Origin: Flammula alnicola
Lineage: Eukaryota; Basidiomycota; Agaricomycetes; Agaricales; Strophariaceae
Assembly: GCA_015499995.1 (NCBI GenBank)
Contig: JADNRV010000037.1
Span: 124,001 to 188,000 of the forward strand
Reading direction: 5' to 3'
Length of the DNA stretch: 64,000 nt
The translations under genes and the position numbers were made by a program. The notes beneath the pieces are model-generated. The model was given only the letters and a program-made list of their open reading frames with translations. It made no database searches and was not told the DNA's origin. Below, piece by piece: positions 21,857 to 34,316 of the stretch (the first letter of the stretch is position 1; every line of letters begins with the position of its first letter).

Positions 21857-22693
21857 CATGTGGTCATGTGAAACCCCTCTTTGTCTTTTGCTTTCGGAAT
21901 CGCATCTCGCTTTCTATCGCTTTCGTCAAGTTGGCTGATCCTCTACTACTCGTGCTTCTCTACTTGTTGTTTTCCATGTTTCCATGCTATGAGGTTCGGG
22001 CCGGATTTGTTGCTTGGCCGTGGTCGATGCGCCACACTCTCGTAATGATCAGAATCATCAGGGCCATTTCTAGGCAGAATAATCCAGAACAGAAAAGTAC
22101 ATATTTGTATCAGGATCACATTGCGCATTTCTCTTCATTAAATGCAGATATTTTTCTACTCGCAAAAGTCACAACTCTAGAATAGTTGGACTGCAGCGCG
22201 ACGCATACCTAGAAGGGAACTAAACTCTCTTTTCGGCAAGAATTAATTTTGGCAGAGCGGGAGGCCGGGGCCGACCCAAAGGAACCTCCAACAAGTCCTA
22301 AAGTACGTATTTGTACGTAGCACCTCATACACATGGAAAAAAGAAGGTAAAACATTATAGGACCTTCGCTTCTACGCAGATAAAATTAATTCGAGATGCA
22401 CTACTACTTAGTACTTGAACAATAGGAAATGCGCTGATTTTCTCTTCCGACGGGGTTTATATCAGGCATAAATAAGCGCTAGCCTTACAGTAATACCCAT
22501 CCAATAATCAGCTATATGCTATTGACTCACAATCTACATACAGCCCGCGGTTATGCGAGCTCGGCGCTCGCATCCCAATCGGTAGACCTTCCATATATAG
22601 TATGCGAGGACCAGATATGCGGACGTTACGCACTCACTGCACGACACAACTCAGCTCAACATTTGTCTTCAGCATCGCGTCCGGAGCACAGCT
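21857..22693. other. Intergenic region upstream of NMT
   Basis: About 840 bp without a supportable gene; only short frames with no family resemblance. A TATATA run lies at about 22594, 100 bp before the NMT start, and may act as a core promoter element. Confidence 0.5.
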
Positions 22694-24743
22694 ATGTCGA
22701 ATCCTCAGAAGCAAAAGGCTAAGGAACCCGAGATCATCGATGCAACTGATTCCTCTGACGATCACTCGGAATCTGAGAGGGAAGAACATGGTGGAGAGCT
22801 CGATGCTGCGGGAGAAACTGTCGCGCCCTCTCCCTCCACATCGTCGAAGAAGAAGAAAAAGAAGAGGTCCAAGGCCAAAAGACTCCTGAATGCGATCCGT
22901 GGAAAGGACGAAATTCCACAGGAGGTTGTCGACCAAGTGTTGGATAAAGTCAAAGCCGAAGGTGGACCTGGATCGTTGGAAGCCAATGCTGAGAATATCA
23001 GGGAAGCTCTGCAGCAGATGAAGATAATGGATGTTGTCCAAGGGAAGGCTGGTATCGGAGGTTTCAATAAGAAGGATTTGGGCGAACATAAGGTTGGTCT
23101 TCCTTCCCACCCGTGTTCTGTTCGAGCGCCAATTTTTTTTGACATGCCTGCTTAGTTCTGGGGCACTCAGCCTGTCCCACAACTAGGTAATTCATAACTG
23201 TTATGCGTCAGCGTATATGCTTTTATTGATAACCTACTGAAGGGGATGGTCCAACACTTGAGGATGGATACATAGAACCTTCAAAACCCCGCGAGGAAGT
23301 CCGTCAAGAACCATACCCATTACCGAAAGATTTCGAATGGACAACCATTGACGTCAACGATCCTGCTCAGGTATTTATATTATCTGCCGACTTATGCTTA
23401 TTAAACTCATGGGCAGTTTAGACGAAGGAAGTTTACGATCTTCTGACCTTCAACTACATCGAGGATGACCATGCCGCATTCCGTTTCCAGTATACCGCCG
23501 AATTCTTGGCATGGTGAGTATCCTTCGCCTAGCATAGGCTTAATTCCTAATACAACTCGACATAGGGCATTGAAACCCCCTGGCTATCACAAAGAATGGC
23601 ATATCGGCGTACGCGTATCATCCAACAAGAAATTAGTCGCGTTCATTTCAGGAGTACCAATGACTTTACGCGTCCGCAAACAGTGAATAAACTTCAAGGC
23701 AATTTTTTACCTGTCAAATTGCTGACAATCATTTCGTTACAGCGTCATACAACTCAGCGAAATCAATTATCTTTGCGTCCACAAGAAACTACGATCCAAA
23801 CGCCTAGCCCCAGTTCTCATCAAAGAAGTCACGCGACAGTGCCATCTGAAGGGCATTTTCCAAGCCATATACACTGCAGGCGTAGTTATTCCTACCCCCG
23901 TCTCTGTCTGCCGATACTACCACCGTTTGCTGAACATCCCGAAACTCGTCAATACCCATTTCTGTTACGTTCCCCGGAATATGACCCTGGCACGCATGAC
24001 CCGGGTGAATAAACCGCCAAGTGCGACATCTATTCCTGGACTGAGGGAGATGGAAGAGAGGGACGTCGTGCCTGCTACGCAGCTATTCACAGAATATATG
24101 AAGCGTTTCGATATGGCGCCTCTGTACGACGTCGAGGACATAAGGCATCAGTTTATGAGTGGTATGGGAGAGGGTGAAATGGGCAGTGGAGGTGCTGGTC
24201 GTAGAGAACGACAGGTGACATGGTCATATGTTGTTGAAGTAAGCTTCTCTCGGTCGCTTATATTTATACTGACAAACGACACCGTGCAGAATCCGGAAAC
24301 AGGGACAATCACAGACTTCTTCTCATTCTACTCCTTGCCATCTACAGTCATTGGCAACACTACATATCCGACTCTTGAGGCTGCGTATCTGTTCTACTAT
24401 GCGACCGATGCAGGTCTGAAAGGCGGACAAGAACAAGACCAAATACTGAAGAACCGACTGTTGTCATTGATCGGCGACGCCGTTATCGTTGCGAACCAGG
24501 CCAACTTCGACGTCTTCAACGCTCTGACGCTGATGGACAACATGCCCATCTTGCAGGAACTCAAGGTATCAGTATAAATATTTTACAATGCACAATAACT
24601 AATCATATAAATATTCCCAGTTCGGCATGGGGGATGGGTTCCTGAACTTTTATTTGTATAACTGGCGGACATCGCCTCTGGCTGGCATGAACAGCGAAGG
24701 TGGCGTTCCGGCTGGCAGAGGTGTGGGTGTCGTAATGCTCTGA
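22694..24743 (+). CDS. NMT1: Glycylpeptide N-tetradecanoyltransferase (N-myristoyltransferase)
   Basis: Cytosolic enzyme transferring myristate from myristoyl-CoA to N-terminal glycines of proteins such as ARF GTPases. Start ATG 22694 ([20 protein letters not shown]). The charged N-terminal region with a Lys run ([12 protein letters not shown]) matches the ribosome-targeting segment of NMTs. The catalytic fold follows: [117 protein letters not shown], and the C-terminal [16 protein letters not shown]. It ends GVGVVML, as the family requires a C-terminal carboxylate near the active site. Seven or so introns; the junction at about 23690 restores [15 protein letters not shown] in frame. Confidence 0.97.
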
Positions 24744-24857
24744 GCATGCTGTCAATAAAATGTAATACCGAGAAAAATATAAGGAAGTCTTCATTTATCG
24801 AACTTAGATATCGTGAAAGCGTTTGTATTACATAATCTTCTAAGAAGGGGTCATTCC

Positions 24858-26554
24858 CTAGTCACTATCAATCATAATCACATCGTCGTCGTCGTCAACG
24901 CCCCAGTCTTCAGGAGTAGGACTACGTTCCTTAACCGGCCTCCTATTATTTCGTTGAGGTGGTTGCGGAACTCTTGCACCTCCGACACCCACGGGACCTT
25001 CTTGGGGTATAGGTTTTTTGCCCAGCGTGTGGCCTGATGAGCCCCAGGCATGAGTGGATGCCGAGGAGGCAGGCTCTGGTGCCTTCGATTTACCCTTCGC
25101 GTCCTTTGAATTTGAAAGTGTCGGATTCGAACGGCCGCTCAGAGTGTTACCCGAACCAGAGAACGTAGGAAGAGACTGCAATACCGGTGAGAAGTCGTTC
25201 GAACAGACGAGGAGGATTTTACCTGGGGAGTAATTTCTGGAGAGCCAGGTACTGGGGCTGGTGGTGTATATGTTGCCACATTGAAGCCAAAGAAAAGTTG
25301 TCCATACGGTAGATTGAGTGCAGCAGGTACCTTGACGTCAGACTCCAAAGTAGCGTTCGAGACGATTTTATGTTGACTAGAGAAAGTGTCAGTCAAATAC
25401 GCAGGTATATGGAGTAAATCGATGGAGCTCACTCGGTGCGAATGATCTTACTGTCTTCTGGAACTTGCTCAGCTTTACGATGGCTGATACCCTTTCCCTT
25501 TGTCTTCCTTCCACCAAGAGTTTCTCCTTTGCCTTTGAAGCTTTCCCATTGATCTCCTCCCTTGCTAACTGTCGTGGTACCTGTGCTTGTTCCAGCAAAA
25601 CCACCGCTTAATGATGAACCTGGTCGAGAAGATCCAGGCGATTGAGAGTTGAGATCAATCTTCAGCTTCGATGCCATTGTCGTTGGGGGTGCTGCCTTGG
25701 GTCGCTCGGGTTCTACATATCCCAACGGAGCAGCAAAGTCGACTTCGAGATCGGTATCGACAACATTGATTCCTTCTCCCCCGGGTTTCGTTTCCATCAC
25801 GAGTAGTCCAAAAACAATCGAGTTGTAAGATATCTCAATAATGTCGCCCTGTGTCAAAGCAGAGAAATTTCGCAAAGCCTGCTCGAGGCTATTTGATATC
25901 TTAGAATGAGGATAACTTTAATGCAATAGAAACTTACACTGCTTTGGGGTCAGATATTTCCAAGAAATGCACCGATTGTGCTTGCAATTTAACAAGCTTG
26001 CCCTTGGGCAGTTCTGCTCCAGTAATACGGATAGGGTCGCCCTCATTGAGTCGAAGAGTCTTCATCATCCAGTACGGAAGATGGACAACGCCTTCCTCAG
26101 CAATGAATTCCAGCACACCTGCATGAGTCGACGCAGCCGGATTGGCTGGATTTCGCAACTGGAACATCCAGGGCGACTCAAGATCGAGGTTTGTTAGGTT
26201 GGCAAGAGAGGACTGTGGCAGAAGGACTATTACAATAAATTGAGTTTATATTTGAGATGAGCGAGATGACGCGTACTTTTTCCGCCGTATGAAACATTCT
26301 CTCTTTCTCTCCCAGGGAGCATTGCCATGCTATAAGCCTTGAGATACTCGTCATAAGCTCGGGGGTTTGTTCGGCGCGGCATAGCAAAGCCTGGAGGCAA
26401 ACCTCTATGGTCGATTGGAATCAGGTCGTAGCACAAATGGAGGCGTAGGCTTACCCCGCATAATGGATGCCACCTGGACCATTCATGTTGCCGAACTGAA
26501 TAAATTAAATGAGATTTATGAATGAGTAGAAGAGGTTATCCTTACGAAATCCAT
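24858..26554 (-). CDS. UFD1: Ubiquitin fusion degradation protein UFD1
   Basis: Component of the Cdc48/p97-Npl4-Ufd1 segregase adaptor that extracts ubiquitinated clients for proteasomal degradation and ERAD. Start ATG 26554: the first exon codes only M-D-F (26554-26546), then an intron starting GTAAGG. The double-psi beta-barrel domain follows: FGNMNGPGGIHYA, GFAMPRRTNPRAYDEYLKAY, MLPGRERENVSYGGK, MFQLRNPANPAASTHAGVLE, PYWMMKTLRLNEGDPIRITG and LEQALRNFSALTQGDIIEIS. The C-terminal half is Ser/Gly/Pro-rich with the Cdc48/Npl4-binding segments expected there, ending DDDVIMIDSD. This last stretch resembles an acidic SUMO-interacting motif (VIMID), as known in yeast Ufd1. Stop 24858-24860. Divergent from CCT4. 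Confidence 0.96.
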
Positions 26555-26746
26555 AACAAGGGCGATGAGGTGAGAGTAAGCTATAAGAGATGGTGGATGT
26601 TATGGACAAGAGTCACGGTGAGCAGCGCTTGCGTCAATTAGCACGTTCCCGATATGGATATCTGTCACGCATCACGGGATTTCCCATTTTGAAGGACGCG
26701 TTTCTCCAAGTCCTGGGCCTTTCTTGACAGAAACGCTTTCCATCTC
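26555..26746. promoter_or_regulatory. Divergent promoter of UFD1 and CCT4
   Basis: The 192 bp between two start codons drive two proteostasis genes in opposite directions. No specific binding site is claimed. Confidence 0.45.
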
Positions 26747-28815
26747 ATGGCTTCACGTCAACCAACCCAATCCCAACAGGGTGTAACAAAATATCTCTCA
26801 GGCGCCAATGCTTCCTTCAAAGACAAGGTTTGTTGGTTTCCATCCTTCCGATCCATCTCTAAACACGTTTGACTGTAGGGCAAGCCCATGGAACTGCGGC
26901 TATCGAACATGGTCGCTGCAAAGGGTGCGTTTTCCTTTTCATCATCGCCAACTCTCGAAATTAATGTGAATCCTAGCGATCAGCGATGCCGTGCGAACAT
27001 CTTTGGGACCTCGAGGAATGGACAAGATGGTATATCCATTCTGTATTTGTATCTCCTCGCATGATGCTGAGCTATCTGCATCTTTAGATCCAAACGGCGA
27101 AGGGAGAGGTCATTGTCACCAACGATGGTGCTACAATTTTGAAAAGTGTACAGGCCTTGCACCCTGCTGCAAAAATGGTACGTCTTTTTCAATATCTGAT
27201 ATGACCACATCTGATTACTCACCAACTTCAAATTAGTTGGTCGACCTATCCCTCGCACAAGATATTGAGGCCGGAGATGGAACGACCTCCGTGGTCGTCT
27301 TGGCAGGAAGTTTTCTGGGCGCGGCTGAAAAGATGCTGGAGAAAGGCATTCATCCTACAATCGTAGCCGAATCGTTCCTCCGCGCATCAGCAAAAGCTGT
27401 CGAGTACTTGACAGAGATGTCGACACCAGTCGACCTCAACGACAAGGCCAGCCTACTACGCGCAGCTAGCACTTCTTTGAACTCAAAGGTACAATATCTG
27501 TACTATATCCCTTAGCGTTGCATCACTGATAACTATTGTTTTTTAGATTGTCTCACAATATTCTTCCACATTGGCACCCATCGCTGTCGCTGCTGTATCG
27601 CGTCTGATCACACCCACTTCTTCGAATGTTGATCTCAGAGATATCCGTGTCGTCAAGAAGATTGGAGGGACTATCGAGGACACCGAACTTGTGGAGGGTG
27701 TGGTCCTCAACCAAAATGTTGTTGTTGCTGCCGGAGGACCCACGCGGATGGAAAAGGCCAAAATTGCTATCATTCAGTTCCAGCTTAGTGCGCCTAAACC
27801 GGATGTGAGTTGGCAGTATGATTTTTTACCATTCATTGCTTACGACTTTGGTAGATGGATAATACCGTCGTTATCAATGACTATCGGCTCATGGACAAGG
27901 TGATCAAGGAAGGAAGACAATATATCCTCAACCTGTGCAAGAAGATAAAGAAGGCCAATTGCAACGTTCTTTTGATCCAAAAGTCGATCCTCCGCGATGC
28001 CGTCGACGACTTGTCACTAAACTACTTGAAACGCCTCAACATTCTTGTTGTAAAAGACGTGGAGCGTGATGAAATCGAGTTCCTTTCAAAGAGCTTGGGA
28101 TGCAAGCCCATATCGGACATCGAAGCTTTCACTGAAGATAAACTGGGCTATGCGGACTTGGTGGAAGAAGCAAGTGACATGGGCATGAAGGTCGTGCGCA
28201 TCACTGGTGTGAAGAACCGAGGCCGCACAGTGAGCATCCTTGCCACAGGAAGCAACCACTTGGTCGTCGACGAGTGTGAACGTAGTTTGCACGACGCGCT
28301 GTGCGTAGTTCGATGCTTGGTCAAGAAGCGGTGAGTATAGTGCCTGCACAACCTTTATCCTCTTGACGTTTCACTGATCGGGTTTGCCTTCAAGCGCCCT
28401 CATTGGTGGCGGTGGCGCTCCAGAAATTCATGTCTCACGTTTACTTTCTCAATATGCGCACTCACTCAAAGGAATGGAAGCTTACTGCTTCCAGGCCTAT
28501 GCTGATGCGCTGGAAGTTATTCCTACCACCCTCGCCGAAAATGCGGGTTTGAATCCCATTGCAATCGTTACTGAGTTGCGAAATCGCCATGCTTTGGGCG
28601 AGAGAAATGCTGGTATCAATGTCCGCAAGGTATGTCAACTAACAATCTATTTTTATTTTGCATGATTCTGACAAGATATCGAATAGGGGTTGATTTCCAA
28701 CATTTTGGAGGAGGAAGTCGTGCAACCTCTCTTGGTTACTACAAGTGCCGTAGAACTTGCCACTGAAACAGTTTGCTTACTACTGAAGATCGATGACTAC
28801 GTGCAAGCCCGATGA
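26747..28815 (+). CDS. CCT4: T-complex protein 1 subunit delta (CCT4)
   Basis: Subunit of the cytosolic group II chaperonin TRiC/CCT, which folds actin and tubulin. Start ATG 26747 ([19 protein letters not shown]). Equatorial and ATP-binding motifs: [39 protein letters not shown], and [15 protein letters not shown] with the catalytic Asp region. The apical domain contains [20 protein letters not shown] and [20 protein letters not shown]; the C-terminal equatorial part has [52 protein letters not shown] and GINVRKG. The subunit-specific LHPAAK and the C-terminal KIDDYVQAR favour delta over its paralogues. It ends TGA 28813-28815. About eight short introns. Confidence 0.96.
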
Positions 28816-29107
28816 TTTTATGTCAAATGGTGTATATAGAATGTGGCAATGCAGCATGCTTGAGTTAATACAATCTATATCGCACATACTAATTATTGCT
28901 TGGGCTTGAGTGTCAATCTTGGGGTGTTACTTTGCCTGACCATACTTAACGCTCTGAAAAGCTCACGCTTCGCGACGAGGCTGCATTCACCTGTGGCCCA
29001 GACGTTATCTGATGAATTGCAGCCTCGAATATTTTATGTTACATATGCTGACTATAATTTTCTCTAGGTTATGAGGAATGAATGCGGAACACCTTAGATG
29101 GCGCAGA
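28816..29107. other. Convergent intergenic region, CCT4 / carrier
   Basis: About 290 bp of overlapping 3' flanks; AT-rich, nothing else recognised. Confidence 0.5.
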
Positions 29108-30698
29108 TTAATAATGTTCCTCCACTTTTGAGGAGTGAGGTAGATTGTCGATGTATTGTGCAGTCATGTCAAAAAGAGTCCACAAGAGACCATGGGTCGT
29201 GATGCTCCGCAACGCGCTTACTCCAAGACCTCGATAAATCCGTGCTATGCCAGCTAACATTGGTTTAGGCGAACTGGGATCAGGGCCTTATGTAGAATGT
29301 TTAGACTTTGCGTGGATCCACTGGCCTGGTTTATGAAAGCTTACCTCGAACTAGGCGGTATAATGTTTCCCAGGGACCACGATACCGTTCTCCAGCAAGC
29401 GCTCGTTGTTGCACTTTGGTCTTCACACTGAAAATTCCAGTACGCTTTAATAATACGTAAAAGAGAACATTGCACGGACTCACACATCAAGGGGGTAAAT
29501 TAAAGCCCAGGAAGTAACCTAAAAGAGAGAACTAAGTTCGCTACGAGCGACTTTCAAATGATTGCGATTTACCCCAGACAATGAACCACACACAAAGGGG
29601 ACAAGTTGAGCATGTATAGGTAGCCATGATGGAGTGGGTCCTTGTTCTCCCGATCTTTGCCTGCCCAATAGGTGTCGCATCCCATCATACTCCAGGAAAT
29701 ATAGCGCGGTCCCAGCTGTATCACGAACTGCACAACAAAAGAGACCCTTGAGTGATCCTGCAAGGAGAATATAGATCTACGCACCAAAATGAAGGGGGAA
29801 ACCTGTGTATAGGCCTTTGAAACCATTATTGCGATAAATATCCTTTACGGCTTCCACAGTTCCAGGAGGTTTGACCATCGTGACGCCTTTGCTTGCAGCA
29901 ATGGTATATTCCAACTGTCTACGGACCTGAAGTGCCCGTTAGCCAACTGCTTCGCAAAATAGTATTCAATACCAACTTTGACGAGCTCGAATGCTAAATT
30001 ATTGATGAGCCAACGCGTCGATCACGAAGAAGAGAGGATACATACGTGCACTTCCAAACGATATGAGAGCTCCTGACATAGCTCCACTGACCCCTCCTGT
30101 TAGCGAGACATCAATTATACTATCGCGACACAAAATGTTGTTATTGCGAAAGTTCTCTTTGGTTCGCGAATAGATGGTGAAGCTTGCAGCACCTATAGTC
30201 CAGTAGTAAGTCCCGCAAACACCAGAATGGGGAGAATACGCATGTACTTACGGACAAAAGAGATCGTCATTAATGGGATCCACAACCCTCGATAAAATCC
30301 CATAATTCCTTCTTCGCGGTACACAAGCATTGCAAGCTGTGGGACCGTTATCCTCGTTTTCGTTGTCTGCAACCTGGACTTGATAGAGTCCAACTAGTAT
30401 TTAAACTGAGAACTTTGCTTTCTGATGCAGAAAAAGCCCATGATGAACTAACTGGATATCCAGCGAAGGTTGATACATAGCTGGCGGAAAGAGCGCAGAC
30501 GACTGCCTTATTTCCTGAGAAGCGATCGGATTTCAGTCTGCATTACATAGAAAAAAGACCCAAAAACATACCCCGCAAGAAATCGTTGAATTTATCCGCG
30601 TCATACACAGGATTAGGTGTCCTGAAAAATAAGGAATGAAAATCATTGATGCGCCAGTCCGGGTATACCGACGCAGCACTCTACCTTTTTCCATCCAT
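29108..30698 (-). CDS. Mitochondrial carrier family (SLC25) protein
   Basis: Six-helix inner-membrane solute carrier with three repeats. Start ATG 30698: exon 1 (30698-30685) codes MDGK and splices to RTPNPVYDADKFNDFL. The carrier signatures P-x-[DE]-x-x-[KR] appear in repeat 1 (FAGYP then DSIKSRLQTTKTRI, about 30480-30340) and repeat 3 (YPLDVVKTKVQ, about 29370-29430). Repeat 2 is degenerate (FELVKVRRQLEYTIAASKG, about 29880-30000). Companion glycine motifs: EEGIMGFYRGLWIPL, NNGFKGLYTGFPLHF and ARIYRGLGVSALRS. It ends SSKVEEHY, TAA 29108-29110. Many very short exons. Overall it is closest in style to YMC1/CRC1 amino-acid or carnitine-type carriers, but I cannot assign the substrate. Confidence 0.87.
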
Positions 30699-31044
30699 AG
30701 AGCAGGTTGGTGGGCTGGCCCAAAGTCCAGCTTCGTGCTCTAGCACGACGAACTGGTATTGTTTGCAGACTGAAAAGAGCGCACTTGTAGAGGAAGAGGT
30801 TGGGTACAGAACCCTGTTACTTAGAAGCCGATGTCCAAGAAAGGTGAAGCAAGCACGAGGCCTTGGAAGCTACAGAGATCACGCGAATATCACTTGATCG
30901 AATTGAGAGGCTACGTTAAGTTTGTTGCCAGCTAGTTTTCCGAATTCTGGGACAAGTAGCTTGTTAGCTTGTAAATATAAGAAATCTTTCTCCACAGTGG
31001 TGTGAAAATGTGTTTGACAAAATTATGTACAGTTATATAGCTTA
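30699..31044. other. Intergenic region between RRN6-like and carrier genes
   Basis: About 345 bp containing the 3' flank of the RRN6-like gene and the carrier promoter. No gene recognised. Confidence 0.5.
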
Positions 31045-34000
31045 TTAGAAGCCTCCCAAACGCTTTTTAGCAGGTTTTTTCTTCAAAATTGGTCGTCCTC
31101 CATGGGGTCCAGGTAAAACTTGGGTGCTAATGGCAAGATCCTGTGAAGAACCCAACTGCGATGTTACCAGTGTGCTTCCAAGAGGTATGCCGGGATACGG
31201 CAGAAAAGGACCTTGAGACTGGACTTGTGCCACGGTCCTTGATGATGGTTCTGGTTGGGAAAAGGTAACCGTGTTTGATGCCAGAACTGGTGGCGGGCGT
31301 TGACTCTGGACAACGAGATTGCGAAGCTGATTTTGCGTGGCCGATTTACTTGGTTTTGTCGGCACCGGCATGTTTGCAGAATTATATGGATCCTGGTAAA
31401 TATAGTCTTCTGGGTCGGCCGCGTCCCATCCTTGAAGAAGCAGGCGAACGCCTATTGGTATGTCTGGACTTTCCGGTGGTTTCCTTTCGCCTCCAGCAGG
31501 AACTGTGGAACTTTTTTCCAACGGCTTCAAATAAGCAAATTCGATAGGAGGAGGTTCGTCTCCTAGAGACAAGGCTTCAGTCATAACCTCCAGCGTTTGA
31601 TCAACTTCGCCACGTTTAAGGATAGAAGTCTCGGAGTAGACATCAGACGACAGGGCGAGATCCAAAATTAATTGCTGGCAAGAATCCTGTTCGTATTCGC
31701 GAACCTTGCTTGAATGGTCGTCATCGTAAGAAAGATTGAATTTCTCCAAATAATCCATCAACTGGAGAGGGTCCGATTGAAATTCTTTATCAAGGCGTTG
31801 AAGAACGGGGGCGATAGAACAATGCCAAGGAGCTTTAACCAATTGAGGAGACAATCTTCCCTGCTTGAATGCACGGTAGCCTCGTTTTGACTTTACAATA
31901 CTTTCTGTAAGAAAGTCAGCTCTGCTGGCATTGCCGGGTTCATCACCCGCACAGAAGGCGATATCATAACTGATAGAGGCTCATTAGAATTTCTACTTTG
32001 ATTTCATATCAAGGACTCACGTTGTCAGCATATGTTCCACAGGCAATTCTTTTGTCTGAAGGTAAGACGGAAAGTAATCCAACATTTGATAAACTGATTC
32101 TGCAGTTTCTTCTTCGAACGCTTCTGTTCCTTGGAAATGCTCGCGAAAAATGGCTGTGAATTGCAACTTCAATGACGGGATTGATAGGAAATCAAATGTG
32201 TTAAATATACCATCATAAGCTTGCTGGAGGTCAACTTGACTGAACTCTTGACGACCCATTGGACCTATGTCGGCTTGAAGTTTTCCGGTGGTTGCTGCTA
32301 AATTCTGCATGTCTTTCGTCATATCTACCGTATAATCCATTTTACACTGCGATTCAGATGGCAGAACTTCGCTATAGCTGACTTCTCCCGTTTCAGCGAG
32401 CCGCACAAACCCAAGGCAATGGTCGTGGGCAGCAATTTGTTGGCCAATATGTGTTTGGTACATGCTGAACTCCGACGACAAGAAATATGGCGAAGTATTG
32501 AGTTGGATAACGTCGTCAACCGATCGAGAGACGTCATAAACTGTTATCACGCTGTTGTTCCGAGAGGTTAAAACCGTCACAGCTAAAGGCATGTCAGCTT
32601 GTGAGCATTAATTTTGAGAGTCAGATACTCACGATTATCTGACCATTGATCAAGATAACGAGTTGCAAGATATCGATCATATTGTCTTTCATGCGCATAG
32701 GCGAGTAATGGTCTACCAGGAAATCTCGTATCCATCCAGATAATCTGGTTTGTAGAGCACAGACGGAGAATGTTGTCCTTCTGGGAATCCTCTACATAAG
32801 TTAAGACATGTTTCCCCATTGACAGGGAGAAGAGGTCGACGGCAAAATTCGTCTAAAGTAGACCTCAGAAAAGGATACAAGACGAAATTTTCAAAATGTT
32901 TCGTACCCGGGTATCCAATTGTACTACCCTCTTGCTCGACATAAGGAAGTAGTCGGAAGCGTTTGTACCAAGAGACAGGCGCCAAAATTGCCCCGCTTCC
33001 GACGACGAGTCTCTATCTTCGTGGAGTAAAGTTCTAATCCCAGACAGTCAATAAGAGTTCAGGGGAATCATAGTTCGCTGTTCTTACATCGCTTTTGTTT
33101 CATTAGATATATCCCAATTAAAGACCGTCCCGTTATCACCCACAGCCAGCAGTCCGGGCGCTGCGGGCGAATGCTTTATGTCGACGACAGTTTCGTTGCC
33201 CATCTCCTTACGACTCAAGGACGCTAACCCCGTCACACTCGGTCTAGAGGATGAGTCGACGTGCTTCATATTGAATAGCTTAGTGCAACTGTAGGTGCGC
33301 ACTGCTAGATTACTATCTATGAAAGTGTCAAATTCATTTAACATGGCTATTGAGAAAGGTATTCTGACCTTGCCAGTGACCTGTTTGGGATTTGGAGACG
33401 ACGATTTGTTGAATGGGTGTGGGGAACGTGTGTAATGGGGCAGCTGACGGTTTGAAGACGACGTTCGACGCATCAGAGTAGCAGATTTCGGTAAAGTCTA
33501 CTTTGCTCAGGTGAAACATAAAAAACCAATCATTCAGTGAATTACTCACTTAAATTTCGATTAGTCTCGCCAGTAGGAAACACGAGATATGACGTGTTTC
33601 TCGTGCCTTGGGGCTCGAATATATCCAAGAGGTTGCCCAAGTAAGGATCAAAACTTCGAAGCTCTCGAGAGCGGATCGTGTCCTGGACCAGTTGATCCCG
33701 AATGAGTTCTGCTGGGATTTCAACATCGGGAACATAGGTACGAAGAAAATTCGCCTAGAAATTTTCGTGAGCCTTCCCGAGTGCCTGAATTGTCATATGG
33801 ATAGTACCCCTTGTTCTGCACGTTGTTGGGTATTTGTGCGCGCCGTTTCCAGTGGTAAAGCACGAGTTGCAGGGAAAATATTAACTTGTCTCCCAAACTT
33901 GAGACGCTTGTCGAGGGATTCTAATGACCACGGATTCAGCATGGCGTGCCAACGCAAATTAGGGATTCCTCACTATACACAGTGTTTGAAGGTTTCGTCA

Positions 34001-34163
34001 CAAAAACCCAGCTTAGGTGTTTATTATCGTCCTCCGATAATGTTGCAGCTCCAACCAAGCCTTGCTCTAGGTTGGGGTAGTGCCGATTCTGTTCTTTAAC
34101 CACACCATTACGCTTGGTGGGAAGAGAACTTTTGGTTCTTTCATCTCTCGGCCACAAAGCCAT
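31045..34163 (-). CDS. RRN6-like RNA polymerase I initiation factor
   Basis: Probable subunit of the core-factor-type complex (Rrn6/TAF1C family) that recruits Pol I to rDNA promoters. Start ATG 34163 (MALWPRDERTKSSLPTKRNG). A beta-propeller-like central part follows: DNGTVFNWDIS, TGLASLSRKEMGNETVVDI and NQIIWMDTRFPGRPLLAYAH, consistent with the WD40-like Rrn6 fold. A helical part contains DLQQAYDGIFNTFDFLSIP (about 32230) and VEQTLEVMTEAL-type sequence. The C-terminus is Gln/Pro-rich and ends with the family hallmark, a basic tail: GRPILKKKPAKKRLGGF. Yeast Rrn6 and its relatives end with a very similar K/R-rich GGF tail. About ten introns. The gene is divergent from uL3m, placing cytosolic rRNA synthesis next to a mitoribosome gene. 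The assignment rests on the tail and general layout, so moderately high confidence. Confidence 0.78.
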
Positions 34164-34316
34164 TCCATTGAAGCAGCAAGATCGCGAGAATTTTGGAAGA
34201 AGCAGAAGGAAAGAGAGGCGGTCGAAATTGGATGGTTTACGCCTAAATTTGAATATTTGAAGTCCGACAAGTCACTCACTTTCTTCTGCTCTAACTTTAA
34301 CGCCAACTGGACGCTC
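34164..34316. promoter_or_regulatory. Divergent promoter of RRN6-like and uL3m genes
   Basis: 153 bp between divergent start codons, with no further coding signal. It must contain both transcription start regions. Confidence 0.45.
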